Assembly (NCBI GenBank): GCA_904063045.1
Contig: CAJFCJ010000096.1
Span: 1-64,000, forward strand
From: Dimorphilus gyrociliatus
Taxonomy: Eukaryota > Annelida > Polychaeta > Dinophilidae
Direction: 5' to 3'
Length of the DNA stretch: 64,000 nucleotides
Made by a program: the position numbers and the translations under genes
Shown here: piece by piece, positions 29,201 through 41,300 of the stretch
Position numbering within the stretch: position 1 is the stretch's first letter
Layout: each line of letters opens with the position of its first letter
Notes under the pieces: model-generated
What the model was told of the DNA's origin: nothing
Database searches by the model: none
Seen by the model: only the letters and a program-made list of their open reading frames with translations

Positions 29201-32200
29201 ATTTCAGAATGGAATGAATGCGGAATGAATGAAAAATTTTGTCAAGATGGCAAACAATGTTTAAAAAATGAAATGTTTTTAAATAACGAACGAAACTGCT
29301 TTGATCAAAGCGACGAATTACTTTTGTATCAAAAAATTGACAAAAGCTTTCATTTTCAAGGTAGAATTTTCAATTTTTGTACAAAAATTCAAACATCAAT
29401 CAATTTAATTCTTTTTGAAGAATGTAGAAAAAATTTTCAAATTCAATGTGATGGCACTTGTTTACCTTTGTTTTTTGCAAATGACAACAAAATTGATTGC
29501 AAAAGTAAAATTGATGAAAAAATTCAAATAAATTCTTCACAACCTGTAAGTTGTAATATCATCTTCACAAGTCTCGACGAATGTTCAGTAAAAATTTGTG
29601 GTGTTGAGGGTTCTTCTCCAATTCACACCAATGCATACTTTACTAAGGATGTGGTAGAAAACGGCCATAAATCTATGGTTTTACCCTAACCCTAACCCAG
29701 CCCTTGTTTTTGCCTAACCTTTTTGAATAGCCCTAACCCTTAGATGGGACTCTCCTAAGAACATATCAACAGTTATCTTATTCCTCCTAACCATTTCCCA
29801 GGCGGAAATCTAACTTTCAAATATTTCATTTATGGCCGTTTTCCACCGGTCCCCTTTACTAACTATGTTAACTGTTATAAAAAACAAAAAAAAATTTTTC
29901 TTTTTTCCAGAAATGCAGTTTTCAAACAAATTCAATTGGATATCCAATTACTGATCTTTTTTTAAACATGCAAGATTGTTTGAATGTCCAATGCAGTAGT
30001 GGATTTTATCAATGCCATCGTCAACAATATTGCATTTCAGTTCAGAATATTTGTGACGGTATTAACCATTGTCCCCTTGGAGACGACGAACTTGACTGTA
30101 AAGGTAAGAATTAGATACAAAAACACGAAAACAACTATAATTTTTATCTTCTTCTTCAAACTGACTGATTTTGCAGAGAATTTCTATTTGAGAGGCCAAT
30201 TCAAGTGTCGTACGGAAGGAACATTCATTTCAACATCAAAGATTTGTGACGGTATCATTGATTGCCTGGGTGGATATGATGAAATTTTGTGTGCACTACC
30301 AAGAATATCTTTTCCGAATTGTGAACAAATTCAAACATTTACATTATTGTGTAACTTCCGGTTAGGAAACAATGAAAATTCAAAGAGTAGCATTGAAAAA
30401 AACGAATTTTTAAAAACAATAATTATTGATGGAAAATCGGAAAATGAGGATATTTTGACAAGAAATTCGACGGAATTGACGAGTTTAACAATTGAAAACA
30501 ATTCAAATCATTTTCTATATTCAAGAAAATCTTTTCCAAATTTGATTTATTTATGTTTAGTGAATAATGAAATTGATGAAAAATCTCATATCTTTCATCA
30601 TAAATTCAATATTCTACAATCTTTGAATATTTCATCAAATCCTATTCGATCATTGTCTTCCCTGAAGAGATTGAATGCTACACTTCTACTTCATCTCAAC
30701 ATTTCCCTAACTAGAATTCAAGTGATAAACAATCCAGATTTTAAATTCAATTCTAAAATACAAACTCTCATTATGATTGGTTGTCATTTAATCAAAATTG
30801 AAAAGTTTGCCTTCAGTCATCTTCTTCAATTGAAATCTTTAAATTTAAAAAAAACAGTATTTTCTGAAAAATTAATTCAACAGTTGAATTTAAAAACGTT
30901 GAAAAATGTTAGAAAAGTATATTCCAATAGTTTTTCGTTATGTTGTGTTTTATGGCAAAATATTGGATTTGATATTGATTGTTTGCCATCTGTTTCAAAT
31001 TTTTTAATTTGTTCAAACATTTTGAATATAAAGGTTGAAAAATATTTATTATTTATAATTGGTGGATTTTGTTGTTTTTTAAATTTATTTTTAATAATTC
31101 ATACATTAATTGTAAGAGGGAAATCAGTACATTTTAAAAGTCTTGTATATTTCAGTAATTTTGGTGTGTCATCATATATTTTATGTACAGCAATAATAAA
31201 TTCAAGTTTTGGTAATAATTTTAAAGAAATAAGCCTAAATTGGAGATTGAGTTTTTCATGTCAAAGTCTTGGTGTTTTATTAACATTTTCATTAGTTTTA
31301 CATATGATTTCCCTGAGCCTATTGGCTTTGGAAAGACATCAGGTTGTAGTCAATCCAATGAACGAGACAATATTGGTAAAATATCGAAAGATATGGACAA
31401 TCCTCACTATAGGAATAGGATTATTCCTATCATTAGTACCGTTGCTGATAGATAAGGTGGAATGTTTGAAAATATAGGCCTAGTTGAAAAAAAAATCTTT
31501 TTTCACATTTTAATTCTCTTCTCGTTTTTTTATATTGAAATGATATAGGAATTTCATGGAAAGACGCCATTTTGTTTTAATTTCTACTTTGGAAAGTATG
31601 TTAAAAACGATTGGATATACATTTTAGTCATATTTCAAATAAGTTTTCCAATAATCAATGGATTCTGTGTTTTTCTCGACGTTCATATCATTTTTGTGAT
31701 TATCTTATCGCAAAAGTTTTTTTCTAATACAAAAGTAAAGAAAACTGGTATAAAGTTTACTAATTTTCTTGTTAGCCTGTCAAATTTTGCTATTTGGTTT
31801 TTAATTTTGATATTAGGTTTTGGTCAAGTATTGCAAAAGAAATTTTTGATATATTCTAATTCTTTTCAGGTATTACTTCATTAAGTAAAAATAACAATTT
31901 ATCATTTAAGTTGTTAAAGCGGATAGTGCTCTTTATTTTACCTTTAAATTCCATTATTCAACCAATTTGCTTTTCTATTGGTATAATTTTCGAAAAAATG
32001 AAATCAAAGAAAATAAAAGTGTTGAGAGAAAGGTAAATTGTTTTTGTCAATTTCTAATCCAATTTCGATTAAAACATTTCAGGAAGAATCTCATCGAAAG
32101 ATCATATGAAACAACTTCGATAGAATGTAAATAGTTAAACAATTTTTAAACTCATTTGATATCATGAGATTTTCTTTTTCTTTTCTTTAGTTGCAAACTT

Positions 32201-32592
32201 TTACAACACTTATAAAGAATACGGTCTAAGATTTAAATTTTATGGCAAGAAAACTACTATTTCCGATTTAGGGGATACATTTTTTATAGTAGATTACAGA
32301 TATTATCGTTGTATAAAAAGTATATTTTTTGGATTAAAGAAACTACATGATTTGGAGATTTCAATATATTTATCAGAGGGAAATGTAATATATGATGTAA
32401 AGAAATTTTTTTCTCTTCTTTATCCTCTTCTTTTAATGTCTCCATTTTTTTAAATAGAAAATGACTGACAGATTTCTTATTTATATGAAAAATATAAAAT
32501 TTGCTAAGGAGGGCAAAATGGAAGAGAATATCTTCAAGGCTGGTATAATAGTGGGTAATATCCTTGAAAAATGCTATAAACTCTTAGAATAA
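25275..32592 (+). CDS. Receptor A: SRCR-like/LDLa/LRR rhodopsin-type 7TM receptor with kinase-like C-tail
   Basis: ATG at 25275, signal peptide (HIQLVLFFILFIHYVTV), about 18 exons. Ectodomain: SRCR-like modules marked by C-x3-FGY/LQY motifs (IICSSLQYDSF at 25275-25640; AFCNYFGYDNKHS at 26462-26890; KICLDFGFN near 27830-28080) alternating with a paired module (CVYEDLNG; CTFLEFKG). Then a C-type-lectin-like half (CPNDTFISINDVCY). LDLa repeats at 28861-29137, 29209-29545, 29911-30103 and 30177-30300 include CNHINDCSDSSDEENC and ICDGINHCPLGDDELDC. LRRs run to about 30950, then TM1-4 to 31475 (LERHQVVVNP in place of DRY). TM5-6 is 31549-31869 and TM7 31911-32032 (LPLNSIIQP). Tail exons 32083-32126, 32191-32396 and 32458-32592 encode a kinase-like stub (FFGLKKLHD, GNVIYD). 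The family resembles snail GRL101 and relaxin receptors. A MITE lies in the intron 29546-29910. Confidence 0.75.
26168..26203 (+). repeat. (CT)n microsatellite in a receptor A intron
   Basis: An uninterrupted CT run followed by CTATCTATCT, directly before the acceptor CTCCTTTCAG. It doubles as an extended polypyrimidine tract. Confidence 0.9.
29647..29853 (-). mobile_element. MITE copy 2, inside receptor A
   Basis: 207 bp, inverted relative to copies 1 and 3. It starts GGATGTGGTAGAAAACGGCC and ends GGCCGTTTTCCACCGGTCCC. A perfect 9-bp target duplication CTTTACTAA occupies 29638-29646 and 29854-29862. It falls in what is best read as intron 29546-29910 (donor CCT before GTAAGT, acceptor TTTTTTCCAG). 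Reading through the donor instead gives coding sequence that stops inside the element. Confidence 0.93.
29999..30880 (+). repeat. 882-bp tract shared with 40112-40993 (inverted)
   Basis: Translations in the same frame are identical across 294 residues, including the retained 73-bp intron 30104-30176, and every DNA stretch I compared directly was identical. The first flanking difference is at 29998 (A against G) and identity ends at 30880, after which the DNA diverges at once. It covers LDLa exon sequence and the LRR region, but stops before the 7TM part. Confidence 0.9.
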
Positions 32593-33245
32593 TAGTCTTT
32601 TTTCCTCTTGTCTCTTTTCTTTATAAATACAAAAAAGAATTTAATGGAGTTATAAAGTGTAAATGTGAAGTAAATAATTCTGACAGTAAATTAATATTAT
32701 CATTTTTAGAAGAATTGAGCAATCTTAAAAAAAAAACCCACAATAAATTGCCAAGGGATATTCTCTTAGGGTGGAGAAATTGGATAGGGGATAGGCAAAC
32801 CAAAAATATCATTAGAAACATGTATAGGCCAATATAAAACTATAATATTCATATTTCCAGCAATAACAATAGTGAGTTGTTTTATCTGAAGATAATGATT
32901 TTGATATAAGCAAGTGTCAATCGATTTTGCTTTTTCACTTAAATGAATCATCAGACATAGTTTACTATATTGATTATAGATTATGAGTACTATTCTGAGC
33001 TGTGTAGTGTTAAATTCAAAAAGGCTTATACAGTCACGATAATAAGTAATTAGTACAAGGAAAAAAGGTTTTATAATGTGATTATTTGGTGTTATATAAC
33101 TTTCATTTGCGTATCATCATATTAAATCTATACATGAAGTCTTGGTCGAAAAACTGTAAAAGTTGATTAACGTTCCATTGGTGTCTTGACCTATTTTAAA
33201 AAATAGTTTTATTTGAATGTTTAAACTATGAAAATAATCAACTTT
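32593..33245. other. Intergenic after receptor A
   Basis: No gene recognised. The minus-strand open frames here are short and without domain features. Confidence 0.4.
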
Positions 33246-33752
33246 CATTTGAACTGTTCAAGATTTCCTTTTGATGTGTCTTTGAGCAAATTTGACTTAG
33301 CCATTTCTGTGAAGACTGGGGAATTAGTAAGATTATCTCTGCCATTTAGACTTGACAGCACTCTTTGACAATCTGTAATAAAAATAACACATATGTAAGC
33401 TTTTCAGTTTATCCAACAATAAATTTCATCATTAAATGAGTTCATAAGCTCATTAAAAAAAATTGAAAATAAACAGTGGAAAAACATGAGAAATGTTCTT
33501 TATAAGCAAATTAAATGAAAACTGGTTTAAATTACTAAATACCTGAAATTTAAAAACAATTAACTTCATATACAATTATTATTTTTGTTACTGTAACCAG
33601 TCTTTTTGATGTAAAACAAGGTGATTTTTGTATGGCAATTTCATCAAAGACTTTCATATTCTCAAGGTATTTATTTAAAAAAAAGTAAGTTGTTTACTTG
33701 TGGCCATTGTGTCATATCCACTTTCTAATTTTTCATCAGGTGATGGCTCCTT
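33246..33752 (-). CDS. Possible last two exons of an unknown gene
   Basis: On the minus strand a 56-bp exon (about 33752-33697) between an ATTTAACAG acceptor and a GTAAAC donor reads KEPSPDEKLESGYDTMAT. It joins in phase to a final exon (33373-33246) after a TATTACAG acceptor: NCQRVLSSLNGRDNLTNS, VFTEMAKSNLLKDTSKG, ending in TGA. The product is a hydrophilic, Ser/Asp/Lys-rich tail, such as a cytoplasmic C-terminus. No upstream exon was found, and no family is recognised. Confidence 0.35.
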
Positions 33753-34129
33753 ACTGTTAAATATGTGAATATAGAATATTCGGAAGAAAATTCACAAGGA
33801 AATGCTTATTCTGCTCTCATCAATTTAATTTTCATAAAAAACTGCATTTCAAGTAATATTCACATTTGTTATTTTATCACTCATATTTATTTCTATATAT
33901 TTGCAGTGTCTGATGTATATTTATGTTTCACTTGCACTGATATCTCCAGAAAGAATTGCTTTGTCTCATTAACTGGAGAAAAAAATGCAAATAGATGAAA
34001 TTGTAGAGAACAAACAAGAATTATCTGATCATAGAAATAATGGAAATCATTCAACAAATGTCTCTCAAGATGATTTAATGGAAAACTCTTTTGATAACTC
34101 AAATATTCAAGAAAAAATGAAATTGACCC
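33753..34129. other. Intergenic, nothing recognised
   Basis: Short frames only. The reading frame at 33985 runs into the MULE-like segment described next. Confidence 0.35.
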
Positions 34130-34495
34130 AAATTTCAATTTGGAAAGCACTTCTGTCTGTTTACCTTGATGCAAATATCAGAGGTTGTTGCTTTCATTGG
34201 ATTCAAGCAGTCTATAGGGAAATACAAGAACTATGATATAGTTTTCTTTATAAGAAGAAAGAAGAGGAGTATCTGATAATGAAGAAACTACTAGCATTAC
34301 CATCCCTAAAAACTGCTACCTTTGATATTCTCAGAAACACAGCATCTGAGAAAAAATTCCTTGGCAACCTAATTGACTATGTGGATAAGCAATGGATTTC
34401 TGGAGATTTCTTTGTTCCCAGTACGCGGTCAGACTACCTAAAAACAATTAGGATTAACAATGACTTGGAATGTTGACATAATAGGTTGAATAGAA
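34130..34495 (+). pseudogene. MULE (Mutator-like) transposase remnant
   Basis: Two frames cover the C-terminal part of a MULE transposase. The first (to 34236) reads ANIRGCCFHWIQAVYREIQE, the MULE GCxFHFxQAVxRxIQ motif. The second (34279-34476) reads LALPSLKTATFDILRN, NLIDYVDKQWISG and YLKTIRINNDLEC, matching the family's LLDYFExTWI and RTNNDxEGWHNRLN. In place of EGWHN there is EC-stop-HN, followed by RLNRN in frame. The catalytic acidic residues are not visible. It abuts a mariner HTH relic on the other strand. Confidence 0.7.
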
Positions 34496-34700
34496 ATGTC
34501 CTGGCCTGTCTTCATCAAGTATATTTATTCTTCCTCTTTTACATTCCCTAATCCACTTTCTTACTGAACCTTTGTTAAGTTTTATACAACCAAAAAAAGC
34601 TTTCAATTGCTTTTGAATACTGATTGTAATAACTTGTGATACAAGAAATTGAATAATTACTCTCTCCTTTATACTGTCATCCATACAGTGACACAATTTA
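34490..34700 (-). pseudogene. Mos1/mariner-type HTH fragment
   Basis: Minus-strand reading KQLKAFFGCIKLNKGSVRKW then IRECKRGRINILDEDRPGHF, the paired HTH of a Mos1-like mariner transposase. No DDE domain follows. It is related to 13310-13472 and 37310-37545. Confidence 0.75.
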
Positions 34701-34708
34701 AGTCTCAA

Positions 34709-35400
34709 TAACTTTTAATTAAGGGCTTGTAAGTTGAGAAGGTTTTTAGTGACAGTGCATTAGTCAATTCGCTTTCTATTAATGATAAAAATATAGGCCT
34801 ACAGTGTATCGTTTTAAAAATACTGTAATGTGGCGAGAATTTTTTGGGTGAATTTTTTTTCCTATCTTATCATTCAATCCAATGTTTTTGTAAAGTTTCC
34901 TCAACAGCTGAACAATAGGAAGAAGAACTTTCTGCAAGTGGCATATACACCCTTTCAACCAAACGTGATAGACAAGATAATTATAGTTATATTTGATGTT
35001 GAGGCCATTGATAGAAATTTCCCAAACAGAATTGACACAAAACAATTTTCAGTGGGAATATACCATAATAGCAATAGTTTTTGAATTAAAGTTTCAAATA
35101 GTAAAATCATAAATTCCCTTCTCATTTTAGCTTTAAATATCTTTCTATCCATATCATACTTCACATTTGCTGACAGGATACTTCTCAAGATTGGTATTTT
35201 ATAATTTTTTTGGTCATCAAGCTTGACTGCATGTAGGTTCAATTTTTATATTTTTCCTCTTTTCTCCTCTTCTTTCATTCTTTTTAACAGACTGTCCCTA
35301 AAAGATATCAGTTTACAAGTTATGCCTGACAATTCTAAAACAAATAGCACAATGTTTGTAATATTTGAATATCAAAAGATAGTTTAAAAAACAAAATTTT
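34709..35400. other. Region before the ITIH-like exon; no gene assigned
   Basis: Open frames exist on both strands (34830-35084 plus, 34955-35242 minus), but neither shows a domain. Upstream VIT or von Willebrand A domains expected of an ITIH gene were looked for and not found. Confidence 0.4.
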
Positions 35401-35407
35401 TTAAACA

Positions 35408-36176
35408 GATGCTAGTTATTACTTTGTTATAGCGGATGAGAATAAAAACTTAATTAGAACATTAGCATTGGATACTGAATGTTCATTAAATATTTATAAG
35501 GCAAGTTCTACACTGCAATTAATAGCAGTACCTACAAATGCTTTTGGAGATCCCCATTTTTCACAGGTGATGTTTTTACAACAAAAGTTGATAAGCCTAT
35601 TTGTGATGATGTGACTGGAAAACCTGGTCAGACTATCTATATATTTTCCACTGACAATGGAGAAATCAAAATTCTTGGTAAATTGCTTGATGACTATTAC
35701 ATGCATTCCATTTGGGTAAATACTCCAAATGGAACTCTGATTAAAGATACAAGTGGTTTCTATTACAAAGATCAAGTGCTGTCAGTATGGATGGTAAAAG
35801 GAAATGAGAAGCTTCAACTGAATATTTTCAAATCCATTTAAGCAAACATTTCATGAAATTTGAATTTTTAACAAAAAATTCATTCACAGCCTAGATCCAT
35901 AAAAGTTTGAATATGTTTAATAACGAACATGTCAATATAAACATCCAGAACAATAATAGAGGTATTTCATCAGCTTTTGGTGGACTAATTGGTAATTTTG
36001 GAAATGAAAAATTTCAATTTCTATCAGCTATTCAAGACAATGAAAAGAAATTTTTATTAATCAATGGAAATTTGACAAGTGGAAGAAAACCGAAGAGACA
36101 AACTTTTAATAAATGTTTATTATTAAATGTTTTAGATTTAATTTACCCAGATTCTTACACTAAATATGTCTTTTGA
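35408..36176 (+). pseudogene. ITIH-like C-terminal domain, frameshifted
   Basis: The frame reads ASYYFVIADENKNLIRTLAL, then LIAVPTNAFGDPHFS (the GDPHF motif opening the C-terminal region of inter-alpha-trypsin inhibitor heavy chains). After a one-base shift near 35575 it continues GDVFTTKVDKPICDDVTGKP, GQTIYIFSTDNGEIKILG (usual form CFDIxGKPGxxxxLxSD). After an apparent intron, 35890-36176 reads GISSAFGGLIGNFGNEKF, LINGNLTSGRKPKRQ and NKCLLLNVLDLIYPDSY, matching the family's HGLLGQF and final YxVP end. ITIH proteins are secreted and bind hyaluronan. The N-terminal VIT and VWA domains are not recognisable upstream. With the frameshift this looks like a decayed or fragmentary gene, unless the shift is a sequence error. 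Confidence 0.55.
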
Positions 36177-37309
36177 AATGTAATTCTTTTCAAATAAAAT
36201 TTTAACATACATTTTTGTCTTTATATACTTGGAAAGTATCAATAGTATTAACTAGGTCATTTTAAAATTACAGCAAAACATCTGTAATATTGAGACTTAC
36301 CTAATATATTGATTACTATAAGATTTTGCATCAGGGCATTTGCATTCCGACTTTTAGCTGAACCCCAATCAAGTGCCTTCTCACATTCCAGGATATTTTG
36401 ATGAATGGACAGTCTTTCTTGAACATTTATGTATTTAGTCTTTCTTATTAAAATATGTCATACCTTTTTAAAAATTAATATTTATTAGAAATATTAATAA
36501 TTGATAATGTGACAAACATAAGCAAATATTTGAAACATTTAAATCCAACTAATCAATCTAAGAGATTATCTAGATTGGTTTTTCTTTTTTCAAACTGAAG
36601 TGTATTTCAAAGATTCTAATTGAGGTAAGTCTTTAAACATGGTTTTCTAAATTTCATCTTCAACCAATCTCTCTTCAGACTTCTCAGAAGCTTCTAAAGT
36701 TTATTTTAAATTGAGTGTTGTTTTTATAGCCTGCTTCAGATTCCTTCCTTCATTAGAAAGGGAAAGTTTGTTTATGCAACAAACTTTGAACCCTTTTGTA
36801 AAACATATGATGGGTATATTTGTTTTTGTGGCTTTTGTGTGCATATCAAAGTTGTTGAGGTGCTAATAATCTTTCAAATTCAATATGAAATTTTTCATAT
36901 TTTTTCTTTTATTGCAATAAAAGATCGTATAATTTTATGCTTCCTTTTTTATAATTTAAAAATTATTGTCAAAAATATCAGAGAAACTCAATTTTTTTTG
37001 GTTTGATCTAAAGATATTTTGTGACATATGTTTACTGTTTTTACTTGGTCAATACTTAAATCATCAACAATAGAAGAGTCAGTGACATTATTTTCAAAGT
37101 CAAATAATAATCCTAACTGCAAAAATTCAAGAAAAGGATGATTTTTTTTATCTTATCCATAGAATTGTGCTCTTTGTAATGAACAGCATGGTATTCTAGT
37201 TTATCATACCTGTGTTCCTCAACATTTAATACCTGATCAAATAATGTGAGGCCCCTGTCCAAGCTATTGTCTACAATGCCAACAAGCAGATGGAAAGATG
37301 ATTTGTTTT
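36177..37309. other. Intergenic, nothing recognised
   Basis: AT-rich, no gene, RNA or clear repeat supported over about 1.1 kb. Confidence 0.4.
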
Positions 37310-37545
37310 GCAAGTTATTGCAATTGATATTCATAGGCAACTGAAAGCTTTTTTTGGTAAAATAATATTTGATGAAAGTTCAGTAAGGAGGTGGGTTAGA
37401 GGATTTAAAAGAGGAAGAACAAATATATTTGATGATGATAGGCAGGGACACCCAAGAACAACCAGTAACAATGAAAATAACGAGAAAGTTATGACACTAA
37501 TCACACATAATGGGGGAATAAGCAAGCCAGGCTTAGACATCTGAA
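37310..37545 (+). pseudogene. Mos1/mariner-type HTH fragment
   Basis: Reads IHRQLKAFFGKIIFDESSVR then RWVRGFKRGRTNIFDDDRQG and TSNNENNEKVMTLI, the best preserved of three mariner HTH fragments in the window. It stops before any catalytic domain. Confidence 0.78.
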
Positions 37546-38381
37546 ACATTTGCTGCTGTTATTGTCTAAAATCTCTTTTTAAATGGTTCACTCAAAGATC
37601 CCACAGGCATAAACTTTTTGCTTGTTCTTCAGCGACCTTCACTTTTGAACCAGGAAAATATTTTCATTTTAAAAAATCTGAGACTTTGTCAAAAGAAACT
37701 CAACAATTTCAATTTTGAAGGTATCCTTCTTTCTACAATCTTTTCATTGGTGTTTTTTATTTGTGTCATCACATCGAAGAATGTTGAACTATTCTGTATA
37801 TTTAAATTATTACTTTCCAAACTTTGAAGATAGCTACCATTTTGAAGAAAGAAAAATAAAAAATTGGTCTTGAATTCTACTTTTACTTTTACTTTTTTGT
37901 AGACTATCTAATAGTTTAAAAAAATGCTTTGTCTAAACTGAAAGTAGAAATTTGTTATTTAACGGCCTATTATATTACATTTATAAACAATCTTAACCAC
38001 TTCTGGAAAAAATTTGACCCTGTTCTCTGGTATTGTAGTGTGATATTAACAATTTTGAATTTTAAAGTATTTGTCTTCCTCTTTGAGTTTGATATTAAAC
38101 AGAGTTTTAATCATATTAAAGAAAACCAAATATTGACTAACTTTGTTCGTTGAATCATAATAATTGACTTCTATTACTTTTTATCCCCAGACAGAATCTG
38201 TATTAAATTCAATTTTTCCTCCTCTGTAGAGCAAGATTTAAAAAATTTAACTGATCGAGCAGAAACTCTATTGTATTACTAATAAAAAATATTCATTTGT
38301 AAGTATTTTATTGTAAGTTTATTGTTTTTTATTTTTTTCAAAATAAAGTTTGACCTTGCCCTTGCTTTCAAGGTCAAAAAA
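37546..38381. other. Intergenic, nothing recognised
   Basis: Downstream of receptor B (minus strand). Short frames (for example 37929-38153) have no domain features and poor coding character. Confidence 0.4.
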
Positions 38382-41300
38382 TTATTTAAAATATATGTGT
38401 CTTTTCTGTACGATTTTCCTCAATATCAATCCACTGTCGAGAATATTTTTTAACTTTAAATCTTCCTGTTTGAATTGCAATTTATTCAAACAAACATAGA
38501 AAGTATCAGTGGTTTTCTAGAAAAAATGAACAATATCTGTGTAATAAAAACTGGTAGGAAAAAAATTCTTATACATCAAGATATAAACTGTCCAATGAGA
38601 GCGTGGTGTCAATTGAAAAATGATGCTGATGAAGACGATTTAAGGCGAAAAAAATTGATTTTGAACACAAAAAATATCTAAACTTTCTAAATAATTTTAT
38701 ATTCAATTCAAATTTTGAATATTCATCAACATCTTCCATTGGAATTATTTTATATTGTTTTAATGAATTCAACAATGTTGTACCTGGATTCGAAAGGAAA
38801 TAAAATGATTAACAACCTGGAAATGAAATATAAGGATACTTTACATTTTAATCCTGTTTCTTCAAAGATCTGTCGAGTCAGCATTTGTCTATATATTTAA
38901 AAAATTAGATTACTGAGTACAATCGTAACAAAAACAAACCTTTCTTTCAATCTATTTAAATTTATTGATTCAATCTTTTTGAATATTATATCAATAATTT
39001 GGAAAAGTTCTTGAACAATTGAATTCAAAGGTAGAATCAATAGAATAGTCCATTTTAAAAGAGGATACGGCATTCGAATTTCCTCATACACCGATACAAA
39101 ACCTAGCAATTAAATTACTGTTGTTTAAAGATAGAGGCGAAAAGGGGTTATTAAAGGGGCGGATAAAATTTCTTACTTGCAATCGACATTGAAAACCAAA
39201 CAAGAAAATTCGGAAGACTGAAAGGAAAACACAAACATTTTATCCATATTTTTTTCCTTCCTTTTATCGTCCTCTTTGCCATTTTAAATTTGTCAGATTC
39301 GCTACCAAAACACAACACATGAACATCCACTAGAACGCAAATCATACTGATTATTGGAAAAGCTATATGGAATAGGACTAGAAAATAACTCCATTCAATT
39401 TGTCCATAATTTCCAAAATAGAAATTAAAGCAGAAAGGATTTCCAGCACGTGATTCCTTTTTTGAGTTAATGACATAATAGTACCAATGTCAAGGTCAAG
39501 ATAACATTTCAAGTTAAAAAAGAAATATTTACCCAAAATACAACTATTGGTACAATTGATCCAGAAAGTGATAATAGTATTGTTATAGTTGTTATTAAAT
39601 TTACATTTGCACTGAAAAGTCCTGCTTCCGTTCCATTATTAATGAAACTTTCATAACGTTCCGTCACGAGTAAAGTTATTGAAATCAAATTCAGAATTAA
39701 TGAAAATGTTAATACTCCACCAAGACATTTACATTGGAAACTCGATCTCCACTTTATGTCATTGTCCAGATAATTATTCTCATAATGTGAATGTATTAGG
39801 CATATGGCAAGTATATAACCAAAAATACCCAAATTACTAAGACACAATAGAGATTTCAAATATCCGCAATTTTCTCTTGCAACTAAAATATGAATTAGAA
39901 AAAAAAAATTTAAAAAACAACCAATTCCACCAATTGAAAACATAAGATATTTTTCAAATAAATCATTCAAAATGCTTGAACAGGTTAAAAGAGCCGAAAA
40001 ATATGGTTGACAATTTACATTAAATGCAATAAATTTCCATACAAGACAACACAACTCAAAACTATTTGAATATACTTCTCTAACATTTTTAATATAATTT
40101 AAAACGTTATCTTGAATTAATTTTTCAGAAAATACTGTTTTTTTTAAATTTAAAGATTTCAATTGAAGAAGATGACTGAAGGCAAACTTTTCAATTTTGA
40201 TTAAATGACAACCAATCATAATGAGAGTTTGTATTTTAGAATTGAATTTAAAATCTGGATTGTTTATCACTTGAATTCTAGTTAGGGAAATGTTGAGATG
40301 AAGTAGAAGTGTAGCATTCAATCTCTTCAGGGAAGACAATGATCGAATAGGATTTGATGAAATATTCAAAGATTGTAGAATATTGAATTTATGATGAAAG
40401 ATATGAGATTTTTCATCAATTTCATTATTCACTAAACATAAATAAATCAAATTTGGAAAAGATTTTCTTGAATATAGAAAATGATTTGAATTGTTTTCAA
40501 TTGTTAAACTCGTCAATTCCGTCGAATTTCTTGTCAAAATATCCTCATTTTCCGATTTTCCATCAATAATTATTGTTTTTAAAAATTCGTTTTTTTCAAT
40601 GCTACTCTTTGAATTTTCATTGTTTCCTAACCGGAAGTTACACAATAATGTAAATGTTTGAATTTGTTCACAATTCGGAAAAGATATTCTTGGTAGTGCA
40701 CACAAAATTTCATCATATCCACCCAGGCAATCAATGATACCGTCACAAATCTTTGATGTTGAAATGAATGTTCCTTCCGTACGACACTTGAATTGGCCTC
40801 TCAAATAGAAATTCTCTGCAAAATCAGTCAGTTTGAAGAAGAAGATAAAAATTATAGTTGTTTTCGTGTTTTTGTATCTAATTCTTACCTTTACAGTCAA
40901 GTTCGTCGTCTCCAAGGGGACAATGGTTAATACCGTCACAAATATTCTGAACTGAAATGCAATATTGTTGACGATGGCATTGATAAAATCCACCACTGCA
41001 TTGGACATTTGAACAATCTTTTCCCTGAATGTAGAGAATAGTTATTGGATATCCAATAGAAGTTTCTTCCATTTCGCAATTTGATTTATAAAATGAGTTA
41101 TAGAAATTGACACCAAATATATTAAAATAAGTGCTGTTAAAGTCTTTTTTATCATTACAATCTAATTTTCTATCTTGCAGATAAAAAATAGGAAGGCACA
41201 TATCATCACATTTAAACTGATAAAATGGTGAACATTCTGTAAAAGTACATCACGTGACAATAAATAAGTTGACAACATATAAATTGAACTACCATAATGT

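Noticed and set aside
29984-30180. A long open frame starting MSNAVVDFINAIVNN that leads into receptor A (and its twin at 41008 in B)
   Set aside because: It reads the LDLa exon in the wrong frame and runs through the 73-bp intron; the correct frame gives QYCISVQNICDGINHC and the intron has good splice sites.
36177-37309. tRNA or other RNA gene in the gene-poor stretches
   Set aside because: I looked for cloverleaf-like arms and conserved box sequences by eye and found nothing I could support; a tRNA scan would be needed to exclude it.
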